Part shown: piece by piece, positions 17,246 through 26,156 of the stretch | Position numbering within the stretch: the stretch's first letter is position 1 | How the letters are laid out: every line of letters begins with the position of its first letter | DNA from: CAVZBW01 sp963778465 | GTDB taxonomy: Bacteria; Actinomycetota; Acidimicrobiia; Acidimicrobiales; RAAP-2 | DNA length: 64,000 nt | Assembly: GCA_963778465.1 (NCBI GenBank) | Contig: CAVZUK010000003.1 | Coordinates: forward strand, 1,116,001-1,180,000 | Reading direction: 5' to 3' | Position numbers and translations under genes: made by a program | The notes under the pieces: model-generated | Database searches by the model: none | Told to the model about the DNA's origin: nothing | The model's input: the letters and a program-made list of their open reading frames with translations, nothing else

Positions 17246-18232
17246 ATGGTTCGCCCGGAGTTGCCGAGGACGATCGCCATCGTGGTGTTCGATGGCTGCA
17301 CGCTGCTCGACCTGGCAGGGCCCTGCGACGTCTTCCGGGCGGCCTCGCTGCTCGGAGCCGCGCCAGGTTACCGGTTGGTCATCGCGTCGCCGAGCGGCCA
17401 GCCGGTGGAGTCCAACAGCGGCGTCGTGGTCGGGGTGGACGCCTCGGTGGATCTGGTCTCGAGACGATCCGGGATCGACACCATGCTCGTCGTCGGCGGC
17501 GCCGGGGTGGATCGCGTCGTCACCGACCCGAGGGCCCTCGCCGGTCTGCGCCGGCTCTCGGCCAGGTCTCGCCGCACGACCTCGGTCTGCACCGGGGCGC
17601 TGGCGCTCGCCGCCGGCGGGCTCCTGGATGGCTACCGGGCCACCACGCACTGGTCGGCCTGCGGGCGGTTGGCGAACGAGCGCCCCGAGGTCTCCGTCCA
17701 GCCCGACCAGATCTACGTGCACGACCGCGACCGTTGGACGTCGGCGGGCGTCACGGCCGGGATCGACCTGAGCCTCGCCCTCGTGGAGGAGGACTACGGC
17801 TCCGAGCTGGCGCATGCCGTCGCCGGCTGGCTGGTCGTCTTCGTCCGCCGCCCGGGCGGTCAGTCCCAGTTCAGCGTCCAGATGCAGAGCCAGCCGGCCC
17901 GGACACCCGCCATCGTCGATCTGCAGCGGTGGCTTCCCGACAACCTCGGCGACGACCTGTCCGTCGAGGTCCTCGCCGGGAGGTGCGGCATGAGCCCCCG
18001 CCATTTCGCCCGGGTGTTCCGCTCGGAGGTGGGCGTCACCCCGGCCTCGTTCGTCGAGGCCCTCCGGGTCGAAGCCGCCAAGCGGTTGCTCGAGAGCTCC
18101 GACCTCGTCGTCGGCACGATCGCCGCACGGGTGGGTCTCCGGAGGGGCGAGACGTTGCACCGCGCCTTTCAGCGGCGCGTCGGGACCACGCCCAACAGTT
18201 ACCGCCAACACTTCCAGAGGAGAGCATCGTGA
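17246..18232 (+). CDS. GlxA family regulator (DJ-1/PfpI + AraC HTH)
   Basis: A 328-residue transcription factor. The N-terminal class I glutamine amidotransferase-like fold (about residues 10-180, starting IAIVVFDGCTLLDLAGPCDVF) has SVCTGALALAA at the nucleophile elbow. A C-terminal AraC-type double helix-turn-helix (about 225-320, RCGMSPRHFARVFRSEVGVTP) follows. ATG 17246 is the natural start; the frame extends upstream without homology. The next gene encodes a free-standing version of the N-terminal domain and overlaps it by 4 bases, so the regulator probably controls its own operon. Confidence 0.9.
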   Translation: MVRPELPRTIAIVVFDGCTLLDLAGPCDVFRAASLLGAAPGYRLVIASPSGQPVESNSGVVVGVDASVDLVSRRSGIDTMLVVGGAGVDRVVTDPRALAGLRRLSARSRRTTSVCTGALALAAGGLLDGYRATTHWSACGRLANERPEVSVQPDQIYVHDRDRWTSAGVTAGIDLSLALVEEDYGSELAHAVAGWLVVFVRRPGGQSQFSVQMQSQPARTPAIVDLQRWLPDNLGDDLSVEVLAGRCGMSPRHFARVFRSEVGVTPASFVEALRVEAAKRLLESSDLVVGTIAARVGLRRGETLHRAFQRRVGTTPNSYRQHFQRRAS

Positions 18233-18882
18233 TCGTGGCCATCGGACTGTTCCCCGGCTTCACCGCACTGGACGCGGTGGGCCCCTACCAGGTCTTCACC
18301 AACCTCCCCGGGGCAGACGTCGTCCTGTGCGCCGCCGAGGCCGGCATCGTGCCCGACGACAATGCGCTGCTGCACCTTCGTGTCGACGCCACGTTCGACG
18401 ACGTACCTCGCCCGGACCTGCTGCTCGTGCCCGGAGGCCCCGCGGCGAGGAGGCTCGCCCGCGACGGCGACCCCATCGTCGCCTGGGTGCGCCAGGCCCA
18501 TCCGCACACCCGGTGGACGACGTCGGTGTGCACCGGCGCGCTCATCCTCGGTGCTGCGGGGATCCTCCGGGGGCTGCCGGCCACCACCCACTGGTGTGCC
18601 TACGACCTTCTCGCCGGCCACGGCGCCCACCCGACCGAGCAACGAGTGGTGAAGTCCGGTCGGATCGTGACGGGAGCGGGCGTCTCGGCCGGCATCGATC
18701 TCGCCCTCAGCGTCGTCGTCGACGTCGCCGGTCCCGCGGTCGCCCAGGCCATCCAGCTGGGGCTCGAATACGACCCGCAGCCACCGGTCGACGCGGGAGC
18801 GCCCTCCAAGGCTCCCGTCGCGATCCACGAGCTCGTGGCGCAGCGGTTGGCGACGGTCGGGGCCGGGGCTCTGTCTTCGTAG
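18229..18882 (+). CDS. DJ-1/PfpI family protein
   Basis: A 217-residue protein of the DJ-1/ThiJ/PfpI superfamily starting VIVAIGLFPGFTALDAVGP. The elbow cysteine lies in SVCTGALILGAAG, and the acidic residue of the Glu-Cys pair is probably replaced as in the isonitrile hydratase-like branch. GTG 18229 overlaps the regulator's TGA (GTGA), with AGAGGAGAG as ribosome site, so the two are translationally coupled. Family roles include isonitrile hydration and glyoxalase-like or amidase activity. The homology between the two neighbours suggests a duplicated sensor/enzyme pair. Confidence 0.87.
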   Translation: MIVAIGLFPGFTALDAVGPYQVFTNLPGADVVLCAAEAGIVPDDNALLHLRVDATFDDVPRPDLLLVPGGPAARRLARDGDPIVAWVRQAHPHTRWTTSVCTGALILGAAGILRGLPATTHWCAYDLLAGHGAHPTEQRVVKSGRIVTGAGVSAGIDLALSVVVDVAGPAVAQAIQLGLEYDPQPPVDAGAPSKAPVAIHELVAQRLATVGAGALSS

Positions 18883-18918
18883 GCGGAGGTCGGCTGGACC
18901 TGTCCGGGAGAGACCCGC

Positions 18919-20145
18919 CTATCGCCGAGGCCGCTCGACGTATGCCCGGTCGAGTGCGCTCGTCGACGGGCAGCCCAGCAGCCGCAGCGTGCGGTCGATG
19001 TCTGCCCGGAGGATCTCGAGCACCTTGGCGACGCCGGCCTCCCCGGCCGCTGCGAGACCGTAGGCCCACGGGCGGCCGATCATCGCCGCCCGTGCCCCGA
19101 GCGCCAGGGCTCGCACGACGTCCGAGCCGCGCCGGATCCCGCCGTCCACCAACACCTCGACCTGATCGCCGATGGCGTCGACCACCTCCGGGAGGACCCG
19201 CAGGGAGGCCGCCACGCCGTCGAGCTGGCGCCCGCCGTGGTTCGAGACGACCACGGCGGAGACCCCTGCTCCCACTGCGCGCTTGGCGTCGTCGATCGTG
19301 ATGATGCCCTTGGCGACGATCGGACCGCGCCACTGCTCCCGGATCCACGAGAAGTCCTCCCACGTGGTCGGGGAGGCGCCCCAGTAGGTGAGGGCCTCCT
19401 CGGCGGACATCGTCCCGCGCTCGGTCCGTACCGAGGTGGTGTTGGCGATGTCGAGCCGGAACCCGTCCAGCGCGAAGCCGGCGAGCCAGCTCGGCCGGAG
19501 GGAGACCTGAGGGGCGAACTTCGTGGCGTTGGCCAGGGTCATGTGCAGGGGTGGCTTGATGCCGTGGCGGAGGTCCCGCTCGCGGTTGCCCACCGTCTGG
19601 GTGTCCATCGTGACCACCAGCGCCGCGTAGCCCGCGCGCTGCGCCCGGTCGATGAGCTGTTCCGCGCCGCCCCGCCCGCCGAGGAAGTAGAGCTGGAACC
19701 ACAGCGGGCCGGTGGCCGACCGCGCCACCTCCTCGATGGTGTGTCCCGACATCGTGCTCAGGGTGAAGGCCGTGCCGGCGTCGCCGGCGGCGCGTGCCCC
19801 CGCGACGTCCCCTTCCCGTTCCATCATCCGGGTGAAGCCGATCGGGCTCAGCAGCACGGGCATCGAGCATCGTGCCCCGGCCACCGTGGTGGACGTGCCC
19901 GGTGCGGGGATCCCCTGGGTCGTGCCCGTCCTCGGCACGAACGTGATCTCCTCGAGGGCCTCACGGTTGGCCCGGAGGGTGATCTCACCCTCTGCGGCAC
20001 CGTCGAGGTAGTCGAAGACGGCGCGGGGCACTCGGCGCCGGGCGAGGCGTCGGGCGTCCTCCACCGTCCGGATGCGCAAAGCGGTCCGACGATGCAACCC
20101 GGCGATCTGTGCGTCCACCGCCGCGCCGATCACCAAATCGGCCAC
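18919..20145 (-). CDS. FMN-dependent alpha-hydroxy acid dehydrogenase/oxidase
   Basis: A 408-residue TIM-barrel flavoenzyme of the LldD / glycolate oxidase family. FDYLDGAAEGE near residue 44, LSPIGFTRMMEREGD, the catalytic His in SNHGGRQLDG, and the phosphate-binding VDGGIRRGSDVVRALALGA are all present. It should oxidise a 2-hydroxy acid to the 2-oxo acid with FMN. The YLDGAAEGE form is closer to lactate dehydrogenases than to mycofactocin maturase MftD, although the two families are related. It stands alone on the minus strand, convergent with the DJ-1 gene. Confidence 0.88.
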   Translation of the reverse strand: MADLVIGAAVDAQIAGLHRRTALRIRTVEDARRLARRRVPRAVFDYLDGAAEGEITLRANREALEEITFVPRTGTTQGIPAPGTSTTVAGARCSMPVLLSPIGFTRMMEREGDVAGARAAGDAGTAFTLSTMSGHTIEEVARSATGPLWFQLYFLGGRGGAEQLIDRAQRAGYAALVVTMDTQTVGNRERDLRHGIKPPLHMTLANATKFAPQVSLRPSWLAGFALDGFRLDIANTTSVRTERGTMSAEEALTYWGASPTTWEDFSWIREQWRGPIVAKGIITIDDAKRAVGAGVSAVVVSNHGGRQLDGVAASLRVLPEVVDAIGDQVEVLVDGGIRRGSDVVRALALGARAAMIGRPWAYGLAAAGEAGVAKVLEILRADIDRTLRLLGCPSTSALDRAYVERPRR

Positions 20146-20207
20146 CGGGTCCGATCCCCCACCGGGCTCACCCTAACCCTGCCGTCCCCGACGCCCGTTC
20201 GGCGGCG

Positions 20208-22220
20208 TCAGGGTGCGTTCAGCGAGTCGCAGGCGCTCGGCCCCCGCTCGCGCTGCCGGGCCCGGTCCCACATGACGAGGCCACCGTCTCGGTGGGGCGC
20301 GGGACCGAGGGCGCCCGTCACCGCCTCGATGCCGTAGCGGGTGTCCGTGAGCGGTGCGGCCCAGATGACGACCGAGTCGACGTCGTACTGCGCCAGGACG
20401 GCGGGCAGCGCCTGGCACGCGGCGACCACCTGGGCCTGCGTCGGGTGCGCCGGTATGGGTCCGGGAGGTCGCACCGTCGGAATGACGGCGAGGACCGTCG
20501 CCAGCTCCTTGGAGGGCTTCGGCCAGTTGCGGGACGAGTAGGAGGAGCGAGGGAGGATGACGTACCCGCCGACCATCCGGTAGGACATATTGCTCTGCGC
20601 CTGCCAGATCATGGGCTGGGCGGCGAAGCTCCGGATCAGCGGCATGTACAGGACGACGCCGCCCGACGGGGTGTAGCGCGCCACCATCGGCGCCGATCCG
20701 CCGTAGAGGACCGGTGTCTCGAAGCGGGTCGCGCCAGCGGCGAAGGTGGGCACGAAGGTTGCGGCCACCACGGCGACGACGAGCGCCGCCGCGGCCACGG
20801 GACGGACCCTCCGGCGGCGCCCGCGGCCCACGCCCATGATCCGATCCCAATGGCTCCGCCGACGGGCCTCCCCGGCGACGGCGCGATCCTCCTTGACCCA
20901 CCGGACGATCCGTCGAACCGTCAGGTCCAGGCCCACGCCGAGCAGCAAGGCGAGGAACAGGTACACGAAGATGGTCAGCCGGCTGGGCAGCACCTCGTAC
21001 AGCAGGGGCAGGTGGGCGAAGACGGCGGCCGGGAGGGGAATGCCGGTGTCGTGGCCGAGCACGTAGAGCCGCCCCCCGAGCGAGAGCACGTAGGCGATGG
21101 CGGCCATGACGGTGGCGAAGCGGACGACGCCGTTGCGCCACCAGGCCACGGCCAGGGCCACCAGTCCCGCAGCGAGTGGCACCCCCACGTAGGCCTGGGC
21201 TCCCGTCGAGTTGAGGATCGCCATGCTCGGCTGCCGGGCGGCGATCTCGGCGGGGGCTCTCGTCGTGATGGTGACGGTCGGGTCGATCAGACCGAAGAGG
21301 TCGCCGTGGTAGCTGGCGATGACCCAGGCGGGCTGGGTGGGACCCTTGAGGTGCTGAGGCCCGGCCACCATGAACCAGGCGGGGTAGGCGATCACGGCGA
21401 CGAAGATCCCGAAGGCCAGCGCCGCCCCGGGGAGCGCACGCCGTAGGTGTTCTGCCGCCCGATCCCGGTTTGCGAGGGCGAGGATCGCGAGCCCGATGAG
21501 CGTGAACATGCCGCATGCGAAGAGCACCTCGTCGTTGATGAACCACTGGGCGATCGCGAGGATGGCGAGCAGGGCTCCCATCGCGAGCGGGTTCTTGCTC
21601 TGGGTCACGAACAACTCGTCGACCGTCCAGAGGATCAGCGGTACGACCACGAGAAAGACGATGTGGAGGTGGTCCTGGGAGTTTTGGAGCAGAAGGGAGT
21701 TGAACCCGAAGAGACCACCGCCGATGAGTGCGGCGGGCCACCACCGCACCCACCGGTGCAGGACGAGGAACATGGTGAAGGCGGATCCCGCAAGCCCGAT
21801 GCGCATCAGCAGGTTGAGCGTCGTGATGGACCCGAACAGCCACGTGATCGGCGCGCCGAGCGCGCCGAGGAGGGGGACCGACGTGTCGTTGGCGATGTTG
21901 GCGCCGGTCGGGACGTCGACGGCGTTGCTGAAGAGCGGGTTGTGCAGGTGGGCGATGGCCCATGCCGTCCATTGCAGGAACCAGACGCTCTGCGCGGGGT
22001 CGCTGTTGGCACCGAACAGCACGCGCGAGCTGTCCCACGGGGCGACCGGCCAAAAGAGGAGGCAGGCGACCAGGAGGTAGAGGCAGGCGGCCAAGACGAC
22101 GACCTGCACGGAGCGATCCCGGAAGACCGAGAGCGATCCGGGGTCCGAGGATGCGGTGACGGCGGGGGCGGCGGGCGGTCGTCTCGACGTGGCCGGTGCT
22201 ACGGCGTGTTGCGGCCGCAC
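20208..22220 (-). CDS. Large polytopic membrane protein, GT-C glycosyltransferase-like
   Basis: A 670-residue integral membrane protein. The first helix (about residues 38-60) is followed by a loop with an Asp in GANSDPAQSVWFLQW, like the catalytic acidic loop of GT-C glycosyltransferases that use polyprenyl-phosphate sugars. About ten further helices span residues 120-430, and after a basic cytosolic segment (RRIVRWVKED) and one more helix there is a soluble extracytoplasmic domain (about 510-660). Such proteins build cell-wall or lipid glycans in actinomycetes, but the sugar and acceptor cannot be named. It diverges from mshC. Confidence 0.72.
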   Translation of the reverse strand: MRPQHAVAPATSRRPPAAPAVTASSDPGSLSVFRDRSVQVVVLAACLYLLVACLLFWPVAPWDSSRVLFGANSDPAQSVWFLQWTAWAIAHLHNPLFSNAVDVPTGANIANDTSVPLLGALGAPITWLFGSITTLNLLMRIGLAGSAFTMFLVLHRWVRWWPAALIGGGLFGFNSLLLQNSQDHLHIVFLVVVPLILWTVDELFVTQSKNPLAMGALLAILAIAQWFINDEVLFACGMFTLIGLAILALANRDRAAEHLRRALPGAALAFGIFVAVIAYPAWFMVAGPQHLKGPTQPAWVIASYHGDLFGLIDPTVTITTRAPAEIAARQPSMAILNSTGAQAYVGVPLAAGLVALAVAWWRNGVVRFATVMAAIAYVLSLGGRLYVLGHDTGIPLPAAVFAHLPLLYEVLPSRLTIFVYLFLALLLGVGLDLTVRRIVRWVKEDRAVAGEARRRSHWDRIMGVGRGRRRRVRPVAAAALVVAVVAATFVPTFAAGATRFETPVLYGGSAPMVARYTPSGGVVLYMPLIRSFAAQPMIWQAQSNMSYRMVGGYVILPRSSYSSRNWPKPSKELATVLAVIPTVRPPGPIPAHPTQAQVVAACQALPAVLAQYDVDSVVIWAAPLTDTRYGIEAVTGALGPAPHRDGGLVMWDRARQRERGPSACDSLNAP

Positions 22221-22359
22221 CTGGCGCTAGAGATTCCCGGACCGGCCCACCGGCCAAGGGTACTTGAAACGGCTCGCAACCCCGCGGCGCCTCCGTCCCT
22301 GCAGGTGCGCAGCCGGGACGTAGCTGATGCAGGATCAGGTACCGTCTCGGAGACCGCCT

Positions 22360-23508
22360 ATGACGAATCTCGAGGATGCGCTGGACGTGGAGGGGCCGCT
22401 ACTGCTCGGGCGCACGCGCCTCCCCGTGCTCGGGACGGCCCGGATCTACGTCTGCGGCATCACGCCCTACGACACGACCCACCTCGGTCATGCCGCCACC
22501 TTCGTGTGGGCCGACCTCGCGGCGCGCGTCCTGCACCGATCGGGCCGGTCGGTCGAGGTGTGCCGCAACATCACCGACGTCGACGACGATCTTCTGGCTC
22601 AGGCCCGGGAGCGTCGGGTGTCCTGGCGGTCGCTCGCCACGCAACAGGCCTACCGCTTCGAGCGGGACATGGAGGATCTGGGCATCGCCCACCCGACCTA
22701 CGAGCCCCGCAGCCACGATCACGTCGACGGCGTCATCGCGCTGGTCGAGGAGCTTCTGGTCCGGGGCGCCGCCTACGAGCGGCGCGGCTCGGTGTACTTC
22801 CGGGGCGGCGAGGTGTACCGGCGCGCCGGGCTCACCCACGACGAGGCGCTCGCAATCGCCGCGCAGCGTGGTGGCCGGCCCGACGATCCCGACAAGGAGG
22901 ATCCCCTCGACGCGGCCCTCTGGGTACCCTCGACCGGCGACGACCCGGCCTGGGAGAGCCCCTGGGGGCTCGGTCGTCCCGGCTGGCACGCCGAATGCAC
23001 GGCGATGGCGCTCACCACCTTCGGTCCGAGCGTGGACCTCCACGCGGGAGGGGACGACCTCGCGTTCCCTCACCACGCCTACGAGGCCGCCCAGGCCGAG
23101 ATCTTCACCGGGGTGCGCCCCTTCGCTCGGGCCTGGATGCACGTGGGTGCCGTCCGGGTGGCCGGCACCAAGATCGCCAAGTCCACGGGCAACCTGGTCT
23201 TTGTCCGCGACCTGCTCGAGCGGTGGTCCGCCGCCGCGATCCGCCTGCTGATCCTCGAGCGTCCCTTCGGGGAGCCCTGGGACTTCGACGAGGCGCAGCT
23301 GGACGTCGCAGCAGCCAGTGTCGAGTCGCTGCGCTCCGCCGAGTCCAGGCCGGGCGGCTCCCCCGCGGCATCCGAGGAAGCGGCGCGGGCGCTGCGCGAC
23401 AACCTCGACGTACCCCGCGCGCTCGCCGTCGCCAGGGAGTCGCGCGGGGCGACGATGGGTGGCCTCGTGAGGCTCCTCGGGCTGCGCTACGACGAGAAGT
23501 GGTGGTAG
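22360..23508 (+). CDS. mshC: Cysteine:glucosaminyl-inositol ligase (mycothiol synthesis)
   Basis: MshC joins L-cysteine to GlcN-Ins with ATP, the third committed step of mycothiol biosynthesis. It resembles a shortened class I cysteinyl-tRNA synthetase: VCGITPYD (zinc Cys32; the ITPYD form is typical of MshC rather than CysRS), the HIGH-type motif HLGH at 41-44, WHAECTAMA and FPHHAYE for the other zinc ligands, and the KMSKS loop as KIAKS (within GTKIAKSTGNL). It is 382 residues from ATG 22360, with GGAGA upstream; an ATG at 22327 is possible. The short C-terminus lacks the tRNA anticodon domain. It marks the organism as an actinomycete using mycothiol. Confidence 0.92.
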   Translation: MTNLEDALDVEGPLLLGRTRLPVLGTARIYVCGITPYDTTHLGHAATFVWADLAARVLHRSGRSVEVCRNITDVDDDLLAQARERRVSWRSLATQQAYRFERDMEDLGIAHPTYEPRSHDHVDGVIALVEELLVRGAAYERRGSVYFRGGEVYRRAGLTHDEALAIAAQRGGRPDDPDKEDPLDAALWVPSTGDDPAWESPWGLGRPGWHAECTAMALTTFGPSVDLHAGGDDLAFPHHAYEAAQAEIFTGVRPFARAWMHVGAVRVAGTKIAKSTGNLVFVRDLLERWSAAAIRLLILERPFGEPWDFDEAQLDVAAASVESLRSAESRPGGSPAASEEAARALRDNLDVPRALAVARESRGATMGGLVRLLGLRYDEKWW

Positions 23509-23552
23509 CGGCCCGATCCGGTCGGCGCGGCTCCGGGGCCGGGTGACGCGCG

Positions 23553-23759
23553 GTGCCGGTCCTCTTCGCGCTGGGTTCTTGTTGCACGACGCTCCTCGGT
23601 GGCCTGACGGCACTGCGGCTCCGGGACTACCGGCACCTCGTGCTGGCGACCTCGGACATCCTTCCCGAGGCCCACGCACAGCATCCGAGCCGGCTCACCC
23701 TGGCGACGACCGTGCTCGGCGTGGGCGTGAAGTGGCTCGTCATCGGGCTCGCGGGCTGA
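23553..23759 (+). pseudogene. Remnant of a ZIP-family metal transporter
   Basis: A 68-residue frame from GTG 23553. Its first part (FALGSCCTTLLGGLTALRLR, then a DYRHLVLA segment) matches the first helix and loop of ZIP zinc/iron permeases. The next residues (DILPEA) resemble the end of the second helix, but the Gly/Ser-rich centre of that helix is missing, and the C-terminal residues look like the last helix only. Everything between, including the metal-binding helices, is absent. It is either a decayed transporter with internal deletions or, less likely, a small membrane protein. Confidence 0.5.
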
Positions 23760-23956
23760 TGCGAGCGGCCGGGACGGGGGACCAGCGGGCGCCCGTTGCT
23801 AGGGACGCCGCGGCTGGAGGGCGGCTTGTCAGGGCGTGGGCCCGGGGCCGACAATGACGCCCGCGCCCGGCGAGTCTCGTCCACGCGAGCGCGTCGGGGG
23901 AGTGCGAGGACGAGCGAGACACAGCGAGACACTGCGCAACAGACAAGAGGAGCAAC

Positions 23957-25417
23957 GTGAGCGACCAGACCGAGCACCAGCTGTACATCGCCGGTGAGCG
24001 CGCCGTGCCCGAGGGCGGCTACTACGACGTCGTCAACCCCGCCACCGAAGAGGTGGTCGGTCGGGCGCCGGAGGCGAGCGCCGGACAGGTCCTGGAGGCG
24101 GCTCGATCGGCCCGAGAGGGATCGCGTGCGTGGCGCCGGGTCGACGCCGCCGAGCGGGGCGCGGTCCTCGACCGGGCGGCCGACCTCCTCGAGCAACGAT
24201 CGTCGGAGATCGTCGCGCTGGCCCAGGCGGAGACCGGTGCGCCGCTCGGGGTGGCCCGGGCCCTGCAGCTCAACGTGACGATCGCCCGCTTTCGGCGATA
24301 TGCGAAGTCGGTCGCCGAGCCGACCGAGCTCCCCATCGCGCCGCAGGTGACGGAGGCCACGGCCCTCGCGCCCGGTGGGCTCGTCAACGCGCTCGCCGTC
24401 CGTCAACCCGTCGGCGTGGTCACGTGCATCACGTCCTACAACAACCCCCTGGCCAACACGGCCGGCAAGATTGCGCCAGCGTTGGCCATGGGCAATGCCG
24501 TTCTGGTGAAGCCGGCGCCCCAGGACCCGCTGGCGGTGTTGCTGCTCGCCGAGGTCCTGACCGACGCGGGGCTGCCACCCGGCGCCTGCAACGTCGTGTC
24601 GGGGTCGGGGATCGAGATCGGCCAGGCGGCGGTCGACGCACCTGAGGTCAACATGGTCAGCTTCACCGGCTCCACCGGCGTCGGGACCAAGATCGCGGAG
24701 TCAGCGGGGAGGCAGATGAAGCGCCAGCTGATGGAGCTCGGGGGCAAGGGCGCCGCCGTCGTCTTCGACGACGCCTCCCTCGACTCGGCCGTCCAGGGCA
24801 TCGCCAGCGTCTGGACCTTCTACTCGGGCCAGATCTGCACCGCGCCGACTCGGGTCATCGCCCAGCGTGGCATCTACGACCAGCTGGTCGAGCGGCTGTC
24901 CGAGCTGGGCCGCCGGCTCAAGGTCGGCGACCCGATGGAGGCCGACACGGTCGTCGGTCCCGTCATCTCCGGGGCGCACCGCGATCGGGTCGAGTCCTAC
25001 ATCGAGATCGGACGGTCCGAGGGGGCCGAGGTCGTCGGCGGTCAACGACCCTCGCTCGAGAGGGGCTTCTACGTCGCCCCCACGCTCATGGCGGGGTGTC
25101 GCAACGAGATGCGGGTCGCCCAGGAGGAGATCTTCGGTCCCGTCATCGTCGCCATCCCCTTCGACGACGAGGAGGAGGCGATCGAGATCGCGAACGACTC
25201 GATCTACGGGCTGATCGACTACGTCTGGTCGGGCGACGTCTCCCGCGCCTACCGCGTCGCCCGCCAGTTGGAGGCGGGAGGAGTCGGGGTCAACACCGTA
25301 GGGCGGAACATGGAGGCCCCCTTCGGGGGGTTCAAGTACAGCGGCGTCGGTCGCGACTGTGGATCGTTCGCCCTTCACGCCTACAGCGAGCTGCAGAGCA
25401 TCGTCTGGCCCAGCTGA
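23957..25417 (+). CDS. NAD(P)-dependent aldehyde dehydrogenase
   Basis: A 486-residue aldehyde dehydrogenase, normal family length. The general-base Glu lies in LMELGGKG, the catalytic Cys in YSGQICTAP, and the cofactor strand in FTGSTGVGTK. The C-terminal GRDCGSFALHAYSELQS closes the oligomerisation region. GTG 23957 is preceded by AGAGGAGC. It oxidises an unidentified aldehyde to the acid. It is convergent with the CoxG-like gene, whose end lies 11 bases away. Confidence 0.92.
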   Translation: MSDQTEHQLYIAGERAVPEGGYYDVVNPATEEVVGRAPEASAGQVLEAARSAREGSRAWRRVDAAERGAVLDRAADLLEQRSSEIVALAQAETGAPLGVARALQLNVTIARFRRYAKSVAEPTELPIAPQVTEATALAPGGLVNALAVRQPVGVVTCITSYNNPLANTAGKIAPALAMGNAVLVKPAPQDPLAVLLLAEVLTDAGLPPGACNVVSGSGIEIGQAAVDAPEVNMVSFTGSTGVGTKIAESAGRQMKRQLMELGGKGAAVVFDDASLDSAVQGIASVWTFYSGQICTAPTRVIAQRGIYDQLVERLSELGRRLKVGDPMEADTVVGPVISGAHRDRVESYIEIGRSEGAEVVGGQRPSLERGFYVAPTLMAGCRNEMRVAQEEIFGPVIVAIPFDDEEEAIEIANDSIYGLIDYVWSGDVSRAYRVARQLEAGGVGVNTVGRNMEAPFGGFKYSGVGRDCGSFALHAYSELQSIVWPS

Positions 25418-25428
25418 GGCGCAGCGCG

Positions 25429-26156
25429 TCAATCGGCGAGGCGCGCCCTTCGGGAACGCCGGCGGCGGCGGAGGCGCAGCACGACCAGAAGGGCGATGAG
25501 CCCCAAGATGATCGGCGTGGCGCGCTTTGCGACCGAGCCGCCGGCGGCCTGCATGATGTCGACCGGCTCGGCATCGGGAGAGTCGATGGCGCGCACCCGG
25601 GGGGCGCCGCCGCCTCGGCGGTCTCCGATTCCCCGGTGGTCTTCGCGGTCTCCGTGGTCGCGTCACCCCCGCCACTCCCGGCCGGCGCGGATCCGGTCGC
25701 GTCGGCTCCGTTGCCGGTCGGTCCCGCGAGGACGTTCGACTCCAGCTGCTGGACGAATTGACCGAGGAGCTTCTCGCTGACCTCGGCCAGCATGCCCCGC
25801 CCGAACTGCGCCACCTTGCCGGAGATGTCCAGGTCCGTCTCGATGTGCACCGACGTGCCGGCGTCGCCCCCGTCCAGGGTGGCCACCACGGTCGCGGCCG
25901 CCGTGCCCTGGCCCCGGGTGTCGCGTCCCTCGGCCCGCACCACCGCCTTGTGGGCGGAGGGGTCGAGCTCCGTGAACCGGGCGGTGCCGCGGTACTGGGC
26001 GGTGATGGGGCCGACCTTGACCTTGACGATGCCCCGGTACTCGTCGCCCTCGACCTCGAGCAGCTGGGCGCCGGGCATGCACGGTGCGATCCGCTCGAGG
26101 TCGGTCAGGACCTCCCAGGCTTGGTCGATCGGTACGTCGACCTGGAAATCATGCAT
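25429..26156 (-). CDS. CoxG-like SRPBCC protein, frameshifted before its membrane anchor
   Basis: CO-dehydrogenase subunit G family. Residues 1-150 (start FQVDVPIDQAWEVLTDLERI, with CMPGAQLLEVEGDEYRG) form the SRPBCC lipid/cofactor-binding domain. A Gly/Thr-rich linker follows. In the present frame the C-terminus becomes nonsense after 25605 and runs on antisense into the aldehyde dehydrogenase. In the next frame the sequence continues as a normal ending, with GGSVAKRATPIILGLIALL and an Arg-rich tail stopping at 25429. The switch falls at a run of six Gs at 25599-25604; one extra base restores the full 242-residue protein. CoxG recruits accessory proteins to the membrane for Mo-hydroxylase assembly. 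ATG 26156 overlaps the mocA-like stop (ATGA). Confidence 0.75.

Noticed and set aside
20173..22257. Long minus frame parallel to the membrane protein
   Set aside because: It has no membrane helices and strong Arg/Pro bias; the neighbouring frame gives a proper polytopic protein.
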